Shown: positions 44,896-53,071 of the stretch, one piece after another | How positions within the stretch are numbered: position 1 is the stretch's first letter | Layout: each line of letters begins with the position of its first letter | NCBI GenBank assembly: GCA_023428905.1 | Contig: JAEYWP010000026.1 | Coordinates: 62,001-126,000, forward strand | From: Verrucomicrobiota bacterium | GTDB lineage: Bacteria > Verrucomicrobiota > Verrucomicrobiia > Opitutales > Opitutaceae | Length of the DNA stretch: 64,000 nt | Direction: 5' to 3' | Made by a program: the position numbers and the translations under genes | Notes under the pieces: model-generated | Seen by the model: only the letters and a program-made list of their open reading frames with translations | Told to the model about the DNA's origin: nothing | Databases searched by the model: none

Positions 44896-47060
44896 TTTCG
44901 TTCCTCCTTCACTGCCCCTTCCGGCCGCGCCAGGGTCTGTGGGTCGAGTTGCACGCGCACGTCGACCTCCGACACCGTCGCCCGCACACGACCGCCCGCC
45001 ACCGCCACCGTCTGCGCAAAAGGCCATCGGAGCCCGCCTCCTTTTTCGACGACCCGCCAGTCCTCAAACCGACGTTCCATGCCCGCCAGACCGGCGCCCG
45101 GTACCAACGAAAACGAGTAATCTACCTGCACGCTGCCATCATCAGCATCCACCAACCTCGTCGAGGCTAGGCCGTCGCGCGGCGAGGTGCGCACGCGAAA
45201 AACGTCCCGTCCCTGGAATTTCTCCCTGCTTAAAACGACGATCTCCTGAAACGCCCTGCGCCAGTCACCGATCAGCACGGTCATCCGATCGATTACAGCT
45301 TCACTACGCTCCAACCCGCGCAATTCCGAAACCGGTGCCCCCGGCATCTGCCTCCAAGCGCGCTCCCCTTCCACCCACGTCCGCATTTTCCCTCCGTTCC
45401 CCAAATCGATCTCTGAATACGACGATCCATCCTCCATGAAAATATCCGTCATTAGATAACGCGCTCCGTTTTGCTCCAACACCGACCGGACGCGCAATGG
45501 CAGTGCGGACGAAAGTTCTCCGCCACGCGTCCCCCGCTCGCGCAGCGACATCAGCTCTTCCACCGCCGGGAGCGATGCATCCGGAGCAAAACGTCGGATC
45601 TCCTCCCTTTTTCCGCCCCGGGTGATTGCCAGTCCGGCCACGCGCCCGCCTTCACGCAGAAAAGTGATCGCGTCGTTGGGCATCCGTTCGGGCACCCAGT
45701 GGTCAGGCTTCTCCGTCGACCGCAGCTTCAATAACATGCGTCCGGGAAACTCCAGCATCAGCGCCCCCTCCAACTCGACGACGGCCGCCAGCGACGCTGC
45801 GCGACCATCCCGCGTATAAAGCCCGGTGTATTCACGCATCCCCTTCACCTCGGGTGGTGCCACCAAGCGCGCGAAAGCTTCCGCATCCGGCTTCAGGAAC
45901 AAATGGCCGAGAGCCTCCTCGAAGCGCGCCGCGGTGAGATGTCCTCGGGTTTGCGTGAAGTAACACACGATCAAATCGAGCTTCGGAAAAGCATACGCAT
46001 GCGTGCCGTCAGAGCCCGAATGCCCGAACGCAAATATCTCCGGCGATCCGGACTCCCGGTAGAGCATCCACATTTCCCCGTATTCGCTCGTGGCACCTCG
46101 AAACCCCGTCGTCACCGGTGCCCGTCCGGCCGAAGGGCTCAGCGCTCGTGATACCGTTTCCGCCCGCAAGAATGCAGGGGTACTGCCCGTTCCCGCCTTC
46201 ATCCAGTTGTCCAAAAAACGCGCGTAATCACCAGCCGTCGAAAACAGCCCTCCGGAGCCCTTGAGAAAGGGATACAAAGGCGCATCCGTCCCGCGCCAGT
46301 AACGCGTCCAACTTCCCACGACGCCCACATAGCGGGCCGGCACGCGACCCCGCCATTTCTCCGTCGCGGCCTCGGCTTCCGGAACCGTGTCTCGCAAACC
46401 CATCGGCGCGAGAATCCGCTCAAGTATAAACGTCTCGAGCGGCTCGCCTGCGACCGTTGCAACGACCGAGCCGAGCACATCGGATCCGGTATCGCTATAT
46501 TCAAAACGCGAACCAGGCGGATGCGCAGGCCCCGTCGTGCCAGCCAGATCGGCGATCTCTCGCAAACCGCCATCGAACGCCGTCAAGGGTTTCCCCAGTG
46601 CGATCGACAGTGGAAATCCGGCGCGATGAGTCAAAAGCTGCCGCACCGTAATGGCTCCCGAGTTTTGGTTGTCGAAAGACGCTAGATAACGCGCAACCGG
46701 CGCGTCGAGTTCGAGCTTTCCCTCCTCAATCAGGAGCTGCGCCGCCGTGCCCGTGAAAGGCTTTGTCATCGAGCGCAGCGCGAACAACGAATCCTCCCTC
46801 ATCGGCGTATTCTCATCGGTATCCGCGTATCCAAACACTCGATGCACAACCGGCTTTCCTGCATGCACGATCAGTAGCTCGGCGCCGACAATCTCACCCC
46901 GTTCGACAAACGACTCCACGAGCCGCCCCAGCCCAACGCCTTTTTCCTCCAGTGATGCCCTTTCGGTTACCTGTTGCGAACCGTCCGGCGGGTTCGCGCG
47001 GACAGGAAGAATTAGAACAACGCCTGCGAACAAGGCGCGAAGACAAATTTTAGTTTTCAT
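44892..47060 (-). CDS. Secreted serine hydrolase (beta-lactamase class C-like) with long C-terminal domain
   Basis: 722 residues from ATG 47060 (MKTKICLRALFAGVVLILPV), with a Sec signal peptide. The hydrolase domain (about 40-390) has the SxxK site at Ser97-Lys100 (SMTK), YSD at 188-190 in place of the usual YxN, and an HSG motif near residue 346 (FGHSGSDG). The remaining ~330 residues are beta-rich, with a second lipocalin-like or outer-membrane-anchoring sandwich (LEGALMLEFPGRMLL, DVRVQLDPQTL at the end). Members are D-amino peptidases, esterases or transpeptidase relatives. It is translationally coupled to the S41 protease. Confidence 0.85.
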   Translation of the reverse strand: MKTKICLRALFAGVVLILPVRANPPDGSQQVTERASLEEKGVGLGRLVESFVERGEIVGAELLIVHAGKPVVHRVFGYADTDENTPMREDSLFALRSMTKPFTGTAAQLLIEEGKLELDAPVARYLASFDNQNSGAITVRQLLTHRAGFPLSIALGKPLTAFDGGLREIADLAGTTGPAHPPGSRFEYSDTGSDVLGSVVATVAGEPLETFILERILAPMGLRDTVPEAEAATEKWRGRVPARYVGVVGSWTRYWRGTDAPLYPFLKGSGGLFSTAGDYARFLDNWMKAGTGSTPAFLRAETVSRALSPSAGRAPVTTGFRGATSEYGEMWMLYRESGSPEIFAFGHSGSDGTHAYAFPKLDLIVCYFTQTRGHLTAARFEEALGHLFLKPDAEAFARLVAPPEVKGMREYTGLYTRDGRAASLAAVVELEGALMLEFPGRMLLKLRSTEKPDHWVPERMPNDAITFLREGGRVAGLAITRGGKREEIRRFAPDASLPAVEELMSLRERGTRGGELSSALPLRVRSVLEQNGARYLMTDIFMEDGSSYSEIDLGNGGKMRTWVEGERAWRQMPGAPVSELRGLERSEAVIDRMTVLIGDWRRAFQEIVVLSREKFQGRDVFRVRTSPRDGLASTRLVDADDGSVQVDYSFSLVPGAGLAGMERRFEDWRVVEKGGGLRWPFAQTVAVAGGRVRATVSEVDVRVQLDPQTLARPEGAVKEERK

Positions 47061-47251
47061 ATTTGATTCGTTAAAGGGGTGGCGTTGCTGAAGCTGCGCG
47101 GTTGTTGAAAAAAGTTCCGCCTCTCACGCCACGTAAAGGTGTGGGAGGCGATCTGCCACGCCTGCTCTCGCAGCTCGCAAGATCCGGCGTCTATCAGAAG
47201 CAGCGACGCCGTTTTCCTTGCGCAAAATCGACGTATGCGGGGTGAGATACG

Positions 47252-47446
47252 TCAGTCTTTGTCGCTAAAAATTTCCTCGATCGGCCGGTGGAATAGCCGC
47301 GCCAGCTTGAACGCAAGCGGGAGGCTGGGATCGTATTTCTCCGTTTCGATCGCGTTGATTGTCTGCCTCGAAACGCCCAGTCGCTCGGCCAGCTCGCCCT
47401 GCGACCACTCTTTCGAAGTGCGAAGTTCCTTGAGACGGTTTTTCAC
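47252..47446 (-). CDS. XRE-family transcriptional regulator (short HTH)
   Basis: 64 residues from ATG 47446: essentially one HTH_3 domain (RLKELRTSKEWSQGELAERL, GVSRQTINAIETEKYDPSL) with the closing FHRPIEEIF. Such short regulators usually accompany a small membrane protein and respond to growth or envelope state. It is 9 bp downstream of the four-helix protein on the same strand. The twin palindrome in front of that gene is the likely operator of both. Confidence 0.93.
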   Translation of the reverse strand: MKNRLKELRTSKEWSQGELAERLGVSRQTINAIETEKYDPSLPLAFKLARLFHRPIEEIFSDKD

Positions 47447-47455
47447 GAACAGCCT

Positions 47456-47887
47456 TTATTGAAAACGTCGCCCCGCCACTCGTCCGCCGACCAAAAACAA
47501 CCCGGCGATAGCGATGGTGAGCGTTCCCGTGGTCCACTTGAAATCGGCCACTAGTCCCGCGTGTCTCAGAATATCGACGCTCACCGCCAGTCCGAGCAAA
47601 CCCGGCGGGATGAACGCCACCGACTCCATAAGAAGCTTCCACTGCAATTCGTCGAGCGAGCTTCTCAAGGTGCGCAGCATCGCGCGAATCCATAGCACTC
47701 CGGGCACAAATGGAATCACCGCCAATAACACGCCCAGCCAAGTTGGCAGCTCCAACCGCAGCGCACATTGGCTCGCCGCCATGGCGGTTACCGGATAAGT
47801 GAACGTCAAAATCCAAAACGTCCGCTTCGCGGCCGTCGTCTGACGAGAAGCGTCCCGCATCTGAGGATAAGGAGGGTTAGATTTCAT
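47456..47887 (-). CDS. Four-helix membrane protein paired with the XRE regulator
   Basis: 143 residues from ATG 47887; a TTG at 47923 would lie inside the operator. A basic N-terminus of about 22 residues precedes helices FWILTFTYPVTAMAAS, WLGVLLAVIPFVPGVLWI, LLMESVAFIPPGLLGLAVSV and GTLTIAIAGLFLVGG. A short amphipathic loop (RAMLRTLRSSLDELQWKL) lies in between. Paired XRE/four-helix units are common in many phyla; the membrane protein's role is unknown. The start codon is only 5 bp from the operator palindrome, so the message is likely short-leadered. Confidence 0.75.
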   Translation of the reverse strand: MKSNPPYPQMRDASRQTTAAKRTFWILTFTYPVTAMAASQCALRLELPTWLGVLLAVIPFVPGVLWIRAMLRTLRSSLDELQWKLLMESVAFIPPGLLGLAVSVDILRHAGLVADFKWTTGTLTIAIAGLFLVGGRVAGRRFQ

Positions 47888-47892
47888 GCGAC

Positions 47893-47935
47893 ACACGTGA
47901 CAAGCATACTTGTCACGTGTCAAGCATCCTTGTCC
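47893..47935 (-). promoter_or_regulatory. Twin palindromic operator of the XRE/membrane protein unit
   Basis: ACACGTGACAAG (47893-47904) and CTTGTCACGTGT (47909-47920) are perfect 12-bp arms around CATA. A second, weaker copy (GTGTCAAG-CATC-CTTGTC, 47917-47934) begins exactly 20 bp after the core of the first. The distance of about two helical turns suggests cooperative binding by the short XRE protein, which would block its own promoter. Confidence 0.7.
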
Positions 47936-48431
47936 TTTCGGTTTATTCGGCTGAGCCGAACGGTGAAGCTGCCTGCCGCCGCCTTACTAGGGTCGCGAAG
48001 GTTGGCTGATGTGCAATTAGCCGCAGCTAAGGAGCTAGCGCGTTAGAGACGCGACCTCAATCTTCCCATGCTCGCGTTGCTCGTTTTCTTCTAGCGACTG
48101 CCAGCCGCTGGTTTTGCCATTCTACACCCGGTCAAGGTAGTCCGCTGCGCGGCTCCACCCCGCGCAAACGTTCCGCGTTGTTGACTGCCCCGCCCAATAG
48201 GCACCCGGTGCAGTCAACCCCCTTCGCTTCGCTGCGGGGCCGATGCTCCGCATCGACCATCTCCGCGCTGCCGCGCTCCGTCCCCTTCGTTGGTCCCGCT
48301 GCGCGGGACACGGCCTCGGCGCTCCACCCAGCGCTTTGACTTTCGGGTGGGGGGCGAAACTCGCCAATCGGCAGCTAGGCGATAAGGTCACGAGACGTGA
48401 CGCACGCCCCACGGGCCGAACGGCACGAAAC
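47936..48431. other. Non-coding region with a cluster of hairpins
   Basis: No convincing gene. Four perfect inverted repeats fall within 48180-48309. GTTGACTGC/GCAGTCAAC (48180-48188 with 48210-48218) encloses the overlapping GCAC-CCG-GTGC (48201-48211). CGATGC-TCC-GCATCG lies at 48241-48255 and GTCCCGC-TGC-GCGGGAC at 48293-48309. The cluster could be a transfer origin, a small RNA or an attenuator before the DUF6573 gene; nothing in the sequence decides among these. Confidence 0.4.
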
Positions 48432-48800
48432 ATGACTCAAGACAATCCGTTCGGTGAGGTCGTTTACTCCTACTCTCGCAAACAGGCCATCGAGGACGGC
48501 GTCCTCGTCGACCTGAGCGAGATCGATTCGATCAAGCAGCATTGGAAGCATCCCTTTGCCTGCACCTCGTCAGTCTGGGCCATCATCGAGACGGCCCTTC
48601 AGCAGCCCGGCCAGGATGTCTCTGGCATCTGCCACGACATCTCCACCATGTCCAAGCTCGCGATCCGGACCAAGCAGGACGCCGACCAAATCCGCTTCCG
48701 GGTCATCATCGCGACCCGGACGCACGAGCTGAAACTGCACATCGGCCCCGGCGACACACCCGCGCCGGTGCTCACGCTCATGCTCCCGAACGAGGACTGA
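48432..48800 (+). CDS. DUF6573 family protein
   Basis: 122 residues from ATG 48432 (MTQDNPFGEVVYSYSRKQAI). The opening YSYSRKQAIEDGVLVDLSEI is the hallmark of the DUF6573 family, small soluble proteins found on plasmids, phages and integrative elements. The rest is a mixed alpha/beta domain (IRFRVIIATRTHELKLHIGPGD, VLTLMLPNED). No activity is known. The gene stands alone, with a hairpin-rich upstream region and its own terminator. Confidence 0.8.
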   Translation: MTQDNPFGEVVYSYSRKQAIEDGVLVDLSEIDSIKQHWKHPFACTSSVWAIIETALQQPGQDVSGICHDISTMSKLAIRTKQDADQIRFRVIIATRTHELKLHIGPGDTPAPVLTLMLPNED

Positions 48801-48804
48801 GCAC

Positions 48805-48826
48805 GGGGGCTTCGGCCCCCTTTTTT
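48805..48826 (+). terminator. Rho-independent terminator after the DUF6573 gene
   Basis: A GGGGGC/GCCCCC stem with a TTCG loop (48805-48820) is followed by six T, starting 5 bp after the stop. Confidence 0.9.
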
Positions 48827-48828
48827 CG

Positions 48829-49587
48829 TCAGTCAGAGCCTCCGTAGCATCCGCGCTTTCTCCCGCGTTTCCGGTAGATGCGCGGTGCTGCCAACTGAGT
48901 TCGTTGAGCGATTCTAGATGCGGATCGGGGCGCTGTCGCGTTCCTACCGCACTCAAAACTGAAACCAAAATCACCGCGTCGTCGCGGTCCGAAACTATGG
49001 CCACCTCCACAGAACTCCCACCGAACTCCACCGCAACGAACGCTCGCGCCACGCGCACCGACACCACGCTCGACGAGATCGCCCTGCTCAAACGCCAGCT
49101 TCTCCAGGCCGAAGTCCGCCTCGCAAAATCGCGCGCAAACGCGGCCGGCGCCGAAGCCGACGTCAAGGTTCTGGGCGCGCGTCTTCGCGCGGTCAGCAGC
49201 AAGTGACCGCGACCTTCCTCGCGAAGTAAACGAGAGCGGGCCGGCACTCATGCCGGCCCGTTCTGCTTCTAGAAATGCGGATCTTCTTTGCTGGTGTCTC
49301 GGTCCGCAGACCCACGAGCGGCAATGAACTTCTCGGAATGCTTTCCGTTGGCGTTTGCTCCGGAAGTTTCCCACCGCTCGGTTGCGAAGTTTAGCCCGGA
49401 CAACATCGGCCAGAGCACCTAGCAGCAGCCCTGCAAGTCCACCTATCAACATGCGGACCATCGAAACGCCTTCGAATATCTCGTCGATCGCACCGGCCAC
49501 CCAGCCGAAAAGCAGGCCCCACAATATCCACGGGATGCCATTTTCCAACGGCGGGTGTTTGCGTGCGCTCTTCCCGCCATGTGACAT
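48829..49587 (-). CDS. Small membrane protein coupled to the metal ATPase, C-terminal limit uncertain
   Basis: ATG 49587 shares its A with the TAA stop of the ATPase gene (TAATG), and AGGAAGG lies in front, so the start is well supported. Residues 1-75 look real: HPPLENGIPWILWGLLFGWVA, MVRMLIGGLAGLLLGALADV, two membrane helices. Beyond residue ~85 the frame stays open to 48829 (252 residues), but it turns Arg/Ser-rich, crosses a hairpin terminator at 49237-49270 and overlaps a plausible opposite gene (48997-49206). I infer that the true protein is shorter or has lost its stop. Confidence 0.5.
   Translation of the reverse strand: MSHGGKSARKHPPLENGIPWILWGLLFGWVAGAIDEIFEGVSMVRMLIGGLAGLLLGALADVVRAKLRNRAVGNFRSKRQRKAFREVHCRSWVCGPRHQQRRSAFLEAERAGMSAGPLSFTSRGRSRSLAADRAKTRAQNLDVGFGAGRVCARFCEADFGLEKLAFEQGDLVERGVGARGASVRCGGVRWEFCGGGHSFGPRRRGDFGFSFECGRNATAPRSASRIAQRTQLAAPRIYRKRGRKRGCYGGSD
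48997..49206 (+). CDS. Small coiled-coil protein, hypothetical
   Basis: 69 residues from ATG 48997. A Thr/Asn/Ser-rich N-terminus precedes a regular heptad stretch (LDEIALLKRQLLQAEVRLAKSRANAA, then VKVLGARLRAV). No ribosome-binding site is clear. A terminator follows within 31 bp, which supports a real transcript. It lies opposite the doubtful C-terminal part of the coupled membrane protein frame; only one of the two overlapping readings is likely to be true, and this one has the better composition. Confidence 0.55.
   Translation: MATSTELPPNSTATNARATRTDTTLDEIALLKRQLLQAEVRLAKSRANAAGAEADVKVLGARLRAVSSK
49237..49270 (+). terminator. Rho-independent terminator after the coiled-coil gene
   Basis: A perfect 10-bp stem CGGGCCGGCA/TGCCGGCCCG (49237-49246 with 49251-49260) precedes TTCTGCTTCT, a moderate T-rich tail. 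Confidence 0.6.
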
Positions 49588-51545
49588 TAGGAAGCCTTCC
49601 TGTCATTCGCCCTGAGCAATCGAAGGGCGTTGGCGACGACGAGCAGCGTCGCACCTGTATCCGCCATAATGGCCAGCCAGAGGCTTGTGATCCCGAGGAC
49701 GGCGAGCACCAGAAACAGCGCCTTCAAGGCCAGCGCAAAGGCTATGTTGAAGCGAATGATACCGAGCGTGCGTCTGCCGACCCGCACCGCCTCGGCGATC
49801 ATCGAAAGATCGTCGCGCATGAGAGCGATGTCGGCCGTCTCGATGGCTGCGTCGGTACCGGCCGCCCCCATCGCGATTCCAAGGTTCGCGGTGGCCATCG
49901 CCGGGGCATCGTTGACTCCGTCGCCTACCATGCCCACGACGCCGTGCTTCGTGCGCAGCGACTGAACGGCGGACACCTTGTCCTCGGGCAAGAGGTCGCC
50001 TTGAGCCGTATCGATGCCGACCTCCCGTGCGATGGCATCGACGGTTCGCTGATTGTCACCACTGAGCATCATGAGCTCGCGCACGCCAGCCGAGTGAAGG
50101 TCCGCAATCGCATCCCTGGCGTTTTTCCGAACCGTGTCGCCAACAGCGACAATTCCGTAGACCGCGCCAGGCGATTCGCCGGCCGGCCGTTCACCCACGA
50201 CGATTGCGGTCTGGCCTCGACCTTCGATCTCCGCGAGCCGTTGTTCCAACTCGGGCGAACACACGCCGAGTTCGTGCGCAAAGCGATGGTTGCCGACAAA
50301 GACCGGCCGCCCGTCGAGGAGAGCATCGGCGCCTCGACCAAGCCGGGTCTGAAAATCCACCGCACGACCGAACTCAACCTTTCTGTCACGTGCTGCCGTC
50401 ACGATAGCCTGGGCCAGGGGATGCGATGAGTGTTCGTCGATGCTGGCAGCAACGTGCAGGACGCGTTCTTCGTTTACGCTGACCGGCACGACGGAGATGA
50501 CCCGCGGTTTTCCCTCTGTGAGTGTTCCGGTCTTGTCCAACGCTAGCGCGTGCAGCTTCCCGATAGACTCCAGGTGCGCGCCTCCCTTCACCAGCACGCC
50601 CCGACGGGCAAGTGCTGTGAGTCCGGCGACGACACTAACGGGGGTCGAGATAACCAGCGCGCAAGGACAGGCGATGATTAGCAGCACACACGCACGGTAG
50701 AGCCAGACGTTCCATTCGCCCCCAAGAACCAGCGGCGGCACGGCGAAGACCAAAAGAGCGACGAGAGCAACGGCCGGTGTGTAGTAGCGCGCGAATACGT
50801 CGACGAATCGCTGCATAGGAGCCTTCTGCTCCTGCGCTTCCTCGACGAGGCGAATGATGCGCGCGAGCGTTGTGTCACCCGCGGCTTTGGTCACGCGCAC
50901 TTCGAGCGAGCCTTCGCCGTTGATCGATCCGGCGAAGACGGCATCACCGGGTTGCTTGTCGACCGGCACGGACTCGCCCGTGATCGGCGCTTGATTTACC
51001 GCGGAACGTCCCACCGCGACAACGCCATCGAGCGGGATCCGCTCGCCGTTCTTGACGAGGACCACGGCATCCACGCCGATTTCTTCCACCTTCGTTTCAA
51101 CACCACGGCCATCGACTTTCAGGACTGCGGTATCTGGAGCCAGTTCGAGCAGAGCGCCGACCGCGCGGCGCGCGCGACGATCCGCCCAACCTTCCAGCCA
51201 CTCAGCGACACCGAACAGCACGACGACTGTCGCCGCCTCGACCCACTCGCCGATGATGGCTGCGCCTGCAGTCGCGATCACCATGAGGAGGTTGATATTG
51301 GGCCGCAGCCGCCGGGCAGCCTGCCAGGCACTCGGGAGCAGGAACCAGCCTCCGAGCACCACGGCGGCTGCGGCAATTGCCTTGGGCACGTTCGACGATC
51401 CTGCCTGCGACCAATGCATGACCAGCGCCACTGCGTTGAGCGCGGCAGCAACGGTCAGACTGCGCGTAGGCCACGGGTTGGGATCACTGTGATCGCAGCC
51501 GCAAGAGGAGTGTTCACAGCCGTCGTGTTCGTCGTGTGCGCTCAT
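49587..51545 (-). CDS. cadA: Zn/Cd/Pb-translocating P1B-type ATPase
   Basis: 652 residues from ATG 51545. There is no HMA domain. Instead a short N-terminal tail rich in Cys and His (CEHSSCGCDHSD, residues 10-21) may load metal. Eight membrane helices are expected. The TGES actuator motif is at 189-192, the transport site Cys293-Pro-Cys295, the phosphorylated Asp337 in DKTGT, then HP in SSHPLAQAI and the GDGVNDAP hinge. The CPC site and final LKALFLVLA helix fit the Zn/Cd/Pb group (CadA/ZntA). It overlaps the methyltransferase gene by ATGA and is the last enzyme of the long metal operon. It exports metal from cytoplasm to periplasm, feeding the Czc pump. Confidence 0.94.
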   Translation of the reverse strand: MSAHDEHDGCEHSSCGCDHSDPNPWPTRSLTVAAALNAVALVMHWSQAGSSNVPKAIAAAAVVLGGWFLLPSAWQAARRLRPNINLLMVIATAGAAIIGEWVEAATVVVLFGVAEWLEGWADRRARRAVGALLELAPDTAVLKVDGRGVETKVEEIGVDAVVLVKNGERIPLDGVVAVGRSAVNQAPITGESVPVDKQPGDAVFAGSINGEGSLEVRVTKAAGDTTLARIIRLVEEAQEQKAPMQRFVDVFARYYTPAVALVALLVFAVPPLVLGGEWNVWLYRACVLLIIACPCALVISTPVSVVAGLTALARRGVLVKGGAHLESIGKLHALALDKTGTLTEGKPRVISVVPVSVNEERVLHVAASIDEHSSHPLAQAIVTAARDRKVEFGRAVDFQTRLGRGADALLDGRPVFVGNHRFAHELGVCSPELEQRLAEIEGRGQTAIVVGERPAGESPGAVYGIVAVGDTVRKNARDAIADLHSAGVRELMMLSGDNQRTVDAIAREVGIDTAQGDLLPEDKVSAVQSLRTKHGVVGMVGDGVNDAPAMATANLGIAMGAAGTDAAIETADIALMRDDLSMIAEAVRVGRRTLGIIRFNIAFALALKALFLVLAVLGITSLWLAIMADTGATLLVVANALRLLRANDRKAS

Positions 51546-52183
51546 GGTGAAGATGGTTTGACCGCGACGATTCTGCGATAGGCACCGCCGAAGCCTGCCG
51601 GTTGGTCGCTTTTGATCGTCCAGCCCGCCGCGGCGATCATGGGTTCGACTGTTCGGTTGATTTCGGAGAACAACAATCCGGCGGCGCCGTTCGCGATACG
51701 TCGCGCGACTCCGGCGCGCTGCCCCGCCTGAAGAAACTTGTCGAAGATCGACACCCTTCCCCCAGCCACGAGCACACGGTTCGCCTCCCTCGCGATGGCT
51801 TCGGGCTCCGGAGCGACCGCGAGGATCAGGTGGAGAATCACCACGTCGAAGCTCGCATCGGCAAACGGAAGGGACCTCGCATCGCCCACGACGAACTCAC
51901 CGCCAAGCCCGAGTCGGCGTGCGCGCCGCGCTGCGCGTGAGAGCATCGCCGGCGTCACATCAAGCCCTGTCACGTTCACTCCTGCAGGGACAAAATCCAG
52001 ATCGAGCCCGGTGCCACAGCCGACGAAGAGCACCCGCTGGCCCGCACGCAGGCCCACCGCCTCCATGGCCGCACGCCGATGCCGGCCAAACATCCCGGTC
52101 AACGCGTCATAGACCGGCGCGTAGAGCGAGTAGCGTAGCCGATTGAAGCGGTCATCCATCGGAGGGCGCATCGAGACGATCAC
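51542..52183 (-). CDS. Class I SAM-dependent methyltransferase of the metal operon
   Basis: 213 residues. GTG 52183 overlaps the stop of the lipoprotein gene (GTGA); ATG 52171 is an alternative. A Methyltransf_11-type fold is clear: VLFVGCGTGLDLDFV (SAM-binding glycines), VTGLDVTPAMLSRAARRA, FVVGDARSLPFADASFDVVILHLILA and VAGGRVSIFDKFL. The opening RYSLYAPVYDAL is typical of UbiE-like small-molecule methyltransferases. Its coupling on both sides to a lipoprotein and a metal ATPase suggests methylation of a metal, metalloid, lipid or quinone linked to resistance. The substrate is not known. Confidence 0.85.
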   Translation of the reverse strand: MIVSMRPPMDDRFNRLRYSLYAPVYDALTGMFGRHRRAAMEAVGLRAGQRVLFVGCGTGLDLDFVPAGVNVTGLDVTPAMLSRAARRARRLGLGGEFVVGDARSLPFADASFDVVILHLILAVAPEPEAIAREANRVLVAGGRVSIFDKFLQAGQRAGVARRIANGAAGLLFSEINRTVEPMIAAAGWTIKSDQPAGFGGAYRRIVAVKPSSP

Positions 52184-52581
52184 TGGTGCTTGTAGCCGGC
52201 ATGCGTGCGCACGAGAATCTCGGCCGTGCCCTCAGGCCATGGATCGGCGGCAGCCGAAAAATGGGCAGCGTGTGGCGGACCAAATCGCGTCGGCGGGAAT
52301 AGCAGCCTGGAAGACTTGAGAGCTAGCTGTTGCTGCCGCGCATTGAGGAACTCGACGTCGACGTGAAAGTTGCCGGTCGGATACCACCGATAGATCCGCC
52401 GGACCCGCCCATCGACCACGAGCTTTCCATCGACGACGAGCAACGCGGTGTTTTCGATCCGCATACCCTTCCCCGGGTCGGCTGAAATCGGAATGCGCGC
52501 GACCGCCTCGCGAGGAACGGTGATCGTCGCGCAGCCGGCAACAAGCCCTGTCAAGATTAGTGGAAGAACCCATCGTTTCAT
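52180..52581 (-). CDS. Lipoprotein of the metal-resistance operon
   Basis: 133 residues from ATG 52581, which overlaps the stop of the upstream gene (ATGA). The signal peptide ends in a lipobox (LTGLVAGC, Cys17). The mature part is a single beta-rich domain (LLVVDGKLVVDGRVRRIYRWY, FHVDVEFLNARQQ, FPPTRFGPPHAAHFSAAADPW, AEILVRTHAG). The family was not recognised, although the WxPEGTAEILVRT end recalls periplasmic immunoglobulin-like folds. It may help metal handling at the outer membrane. Confidence 0.75.
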   Translation of the reverse strand: MKRWVLPLILTGLVAGCATITVPREAVARIPISADPGKGMRIENTALLVVDGKLVVDGRVRRIYRWYPTGNFHVDVEFLNARQQQLALKSSRLLFPPTRFGPPHAAHFSAAADPWPEGTAEILVRTHAGYKHQ

Positions 52582-52991
52582 GGCGTTTCCTTTCCGGGGT
52601 ATTGCAGAACAAAGCCCTCCGGTTCCGCTGTGCTTTCGCGAAACAGCGAAAGGTGAATCCGGAACACCAACGGCGGGCGAACCGTCGCCGGAGAGCGGAG
52701 CGTATCTCCTTCACGGGTGAGCACGACACGGCGGTCTTCACGACTCGGATAGACCACCCGTGCGGAACCGCGCTCGACATCCGGCGTCGACGGCACCTTC
52801 TCGGCATCGAAAAACCGCAGCGTGAGTCGGTTCTCCGCCGCTTCGATGTTCAGCCAGCCGCCACCTTCGCGAGCGAGGTTGACGCCTGTCTCAGGCAACT
52901 TCGAATCTTCCGTCGCTGCCGCAAGGTGAACGGTCAGACTGAACAGCACCGCCACGGCAGCGGTTCTCCAGAAATGGTTGCTGAGAGTCAT
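52578..52991 (-). CDS. Secreted protein of the metal-resistance operon
   Basis: 137 residues from ATG 52991 (MTLSNHFWRTAAVAVLFSLT), Sec signal peptide to about residue 26. The mature part is one beta-sandwich-like domain (WLNIEAAENRLTLRFFDAEK, RVVYPSREDRRVVLTREGD, PLVFRIHLSLF). It resembles the secreted protein at 53072-53536 in plan (FVDANRHVVISFYDADLKPV and QLKATATAK), so the two may be distant paralogues. It is coupled to the next gene by ATGA. No known activity. Confidence 0.7.
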   Translation of the reverse strand: MTLSNHFWRTAAVAVLFSLTVHLAAATEDSKLPETGVNLAREGGGWLNIEAAENRLTLRFFDAEKVPSTPDVERGSARVVYPSREDRRVVLTREGDTLRSPATVRPPLVFRIHLSLFRESTAEPEGFVLQYPGKETP

Positions 52992-53071
52992 GAGATAATC
53001 CTCGCGTAATCCCTTCTTGGGAATGGGGCGACCGGGTTGCGTTCACCCGATCGCCGGTTTTCGTCGGCCGC

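Noticed and set aside
53043..53053. Third occurrence of TCACCCGATCG
   Set aside because: It lacks the second half of the palindrome and a -10 box, lies between two genes of the metal operon, and fits a local imperfect hairpin; treated as chance.
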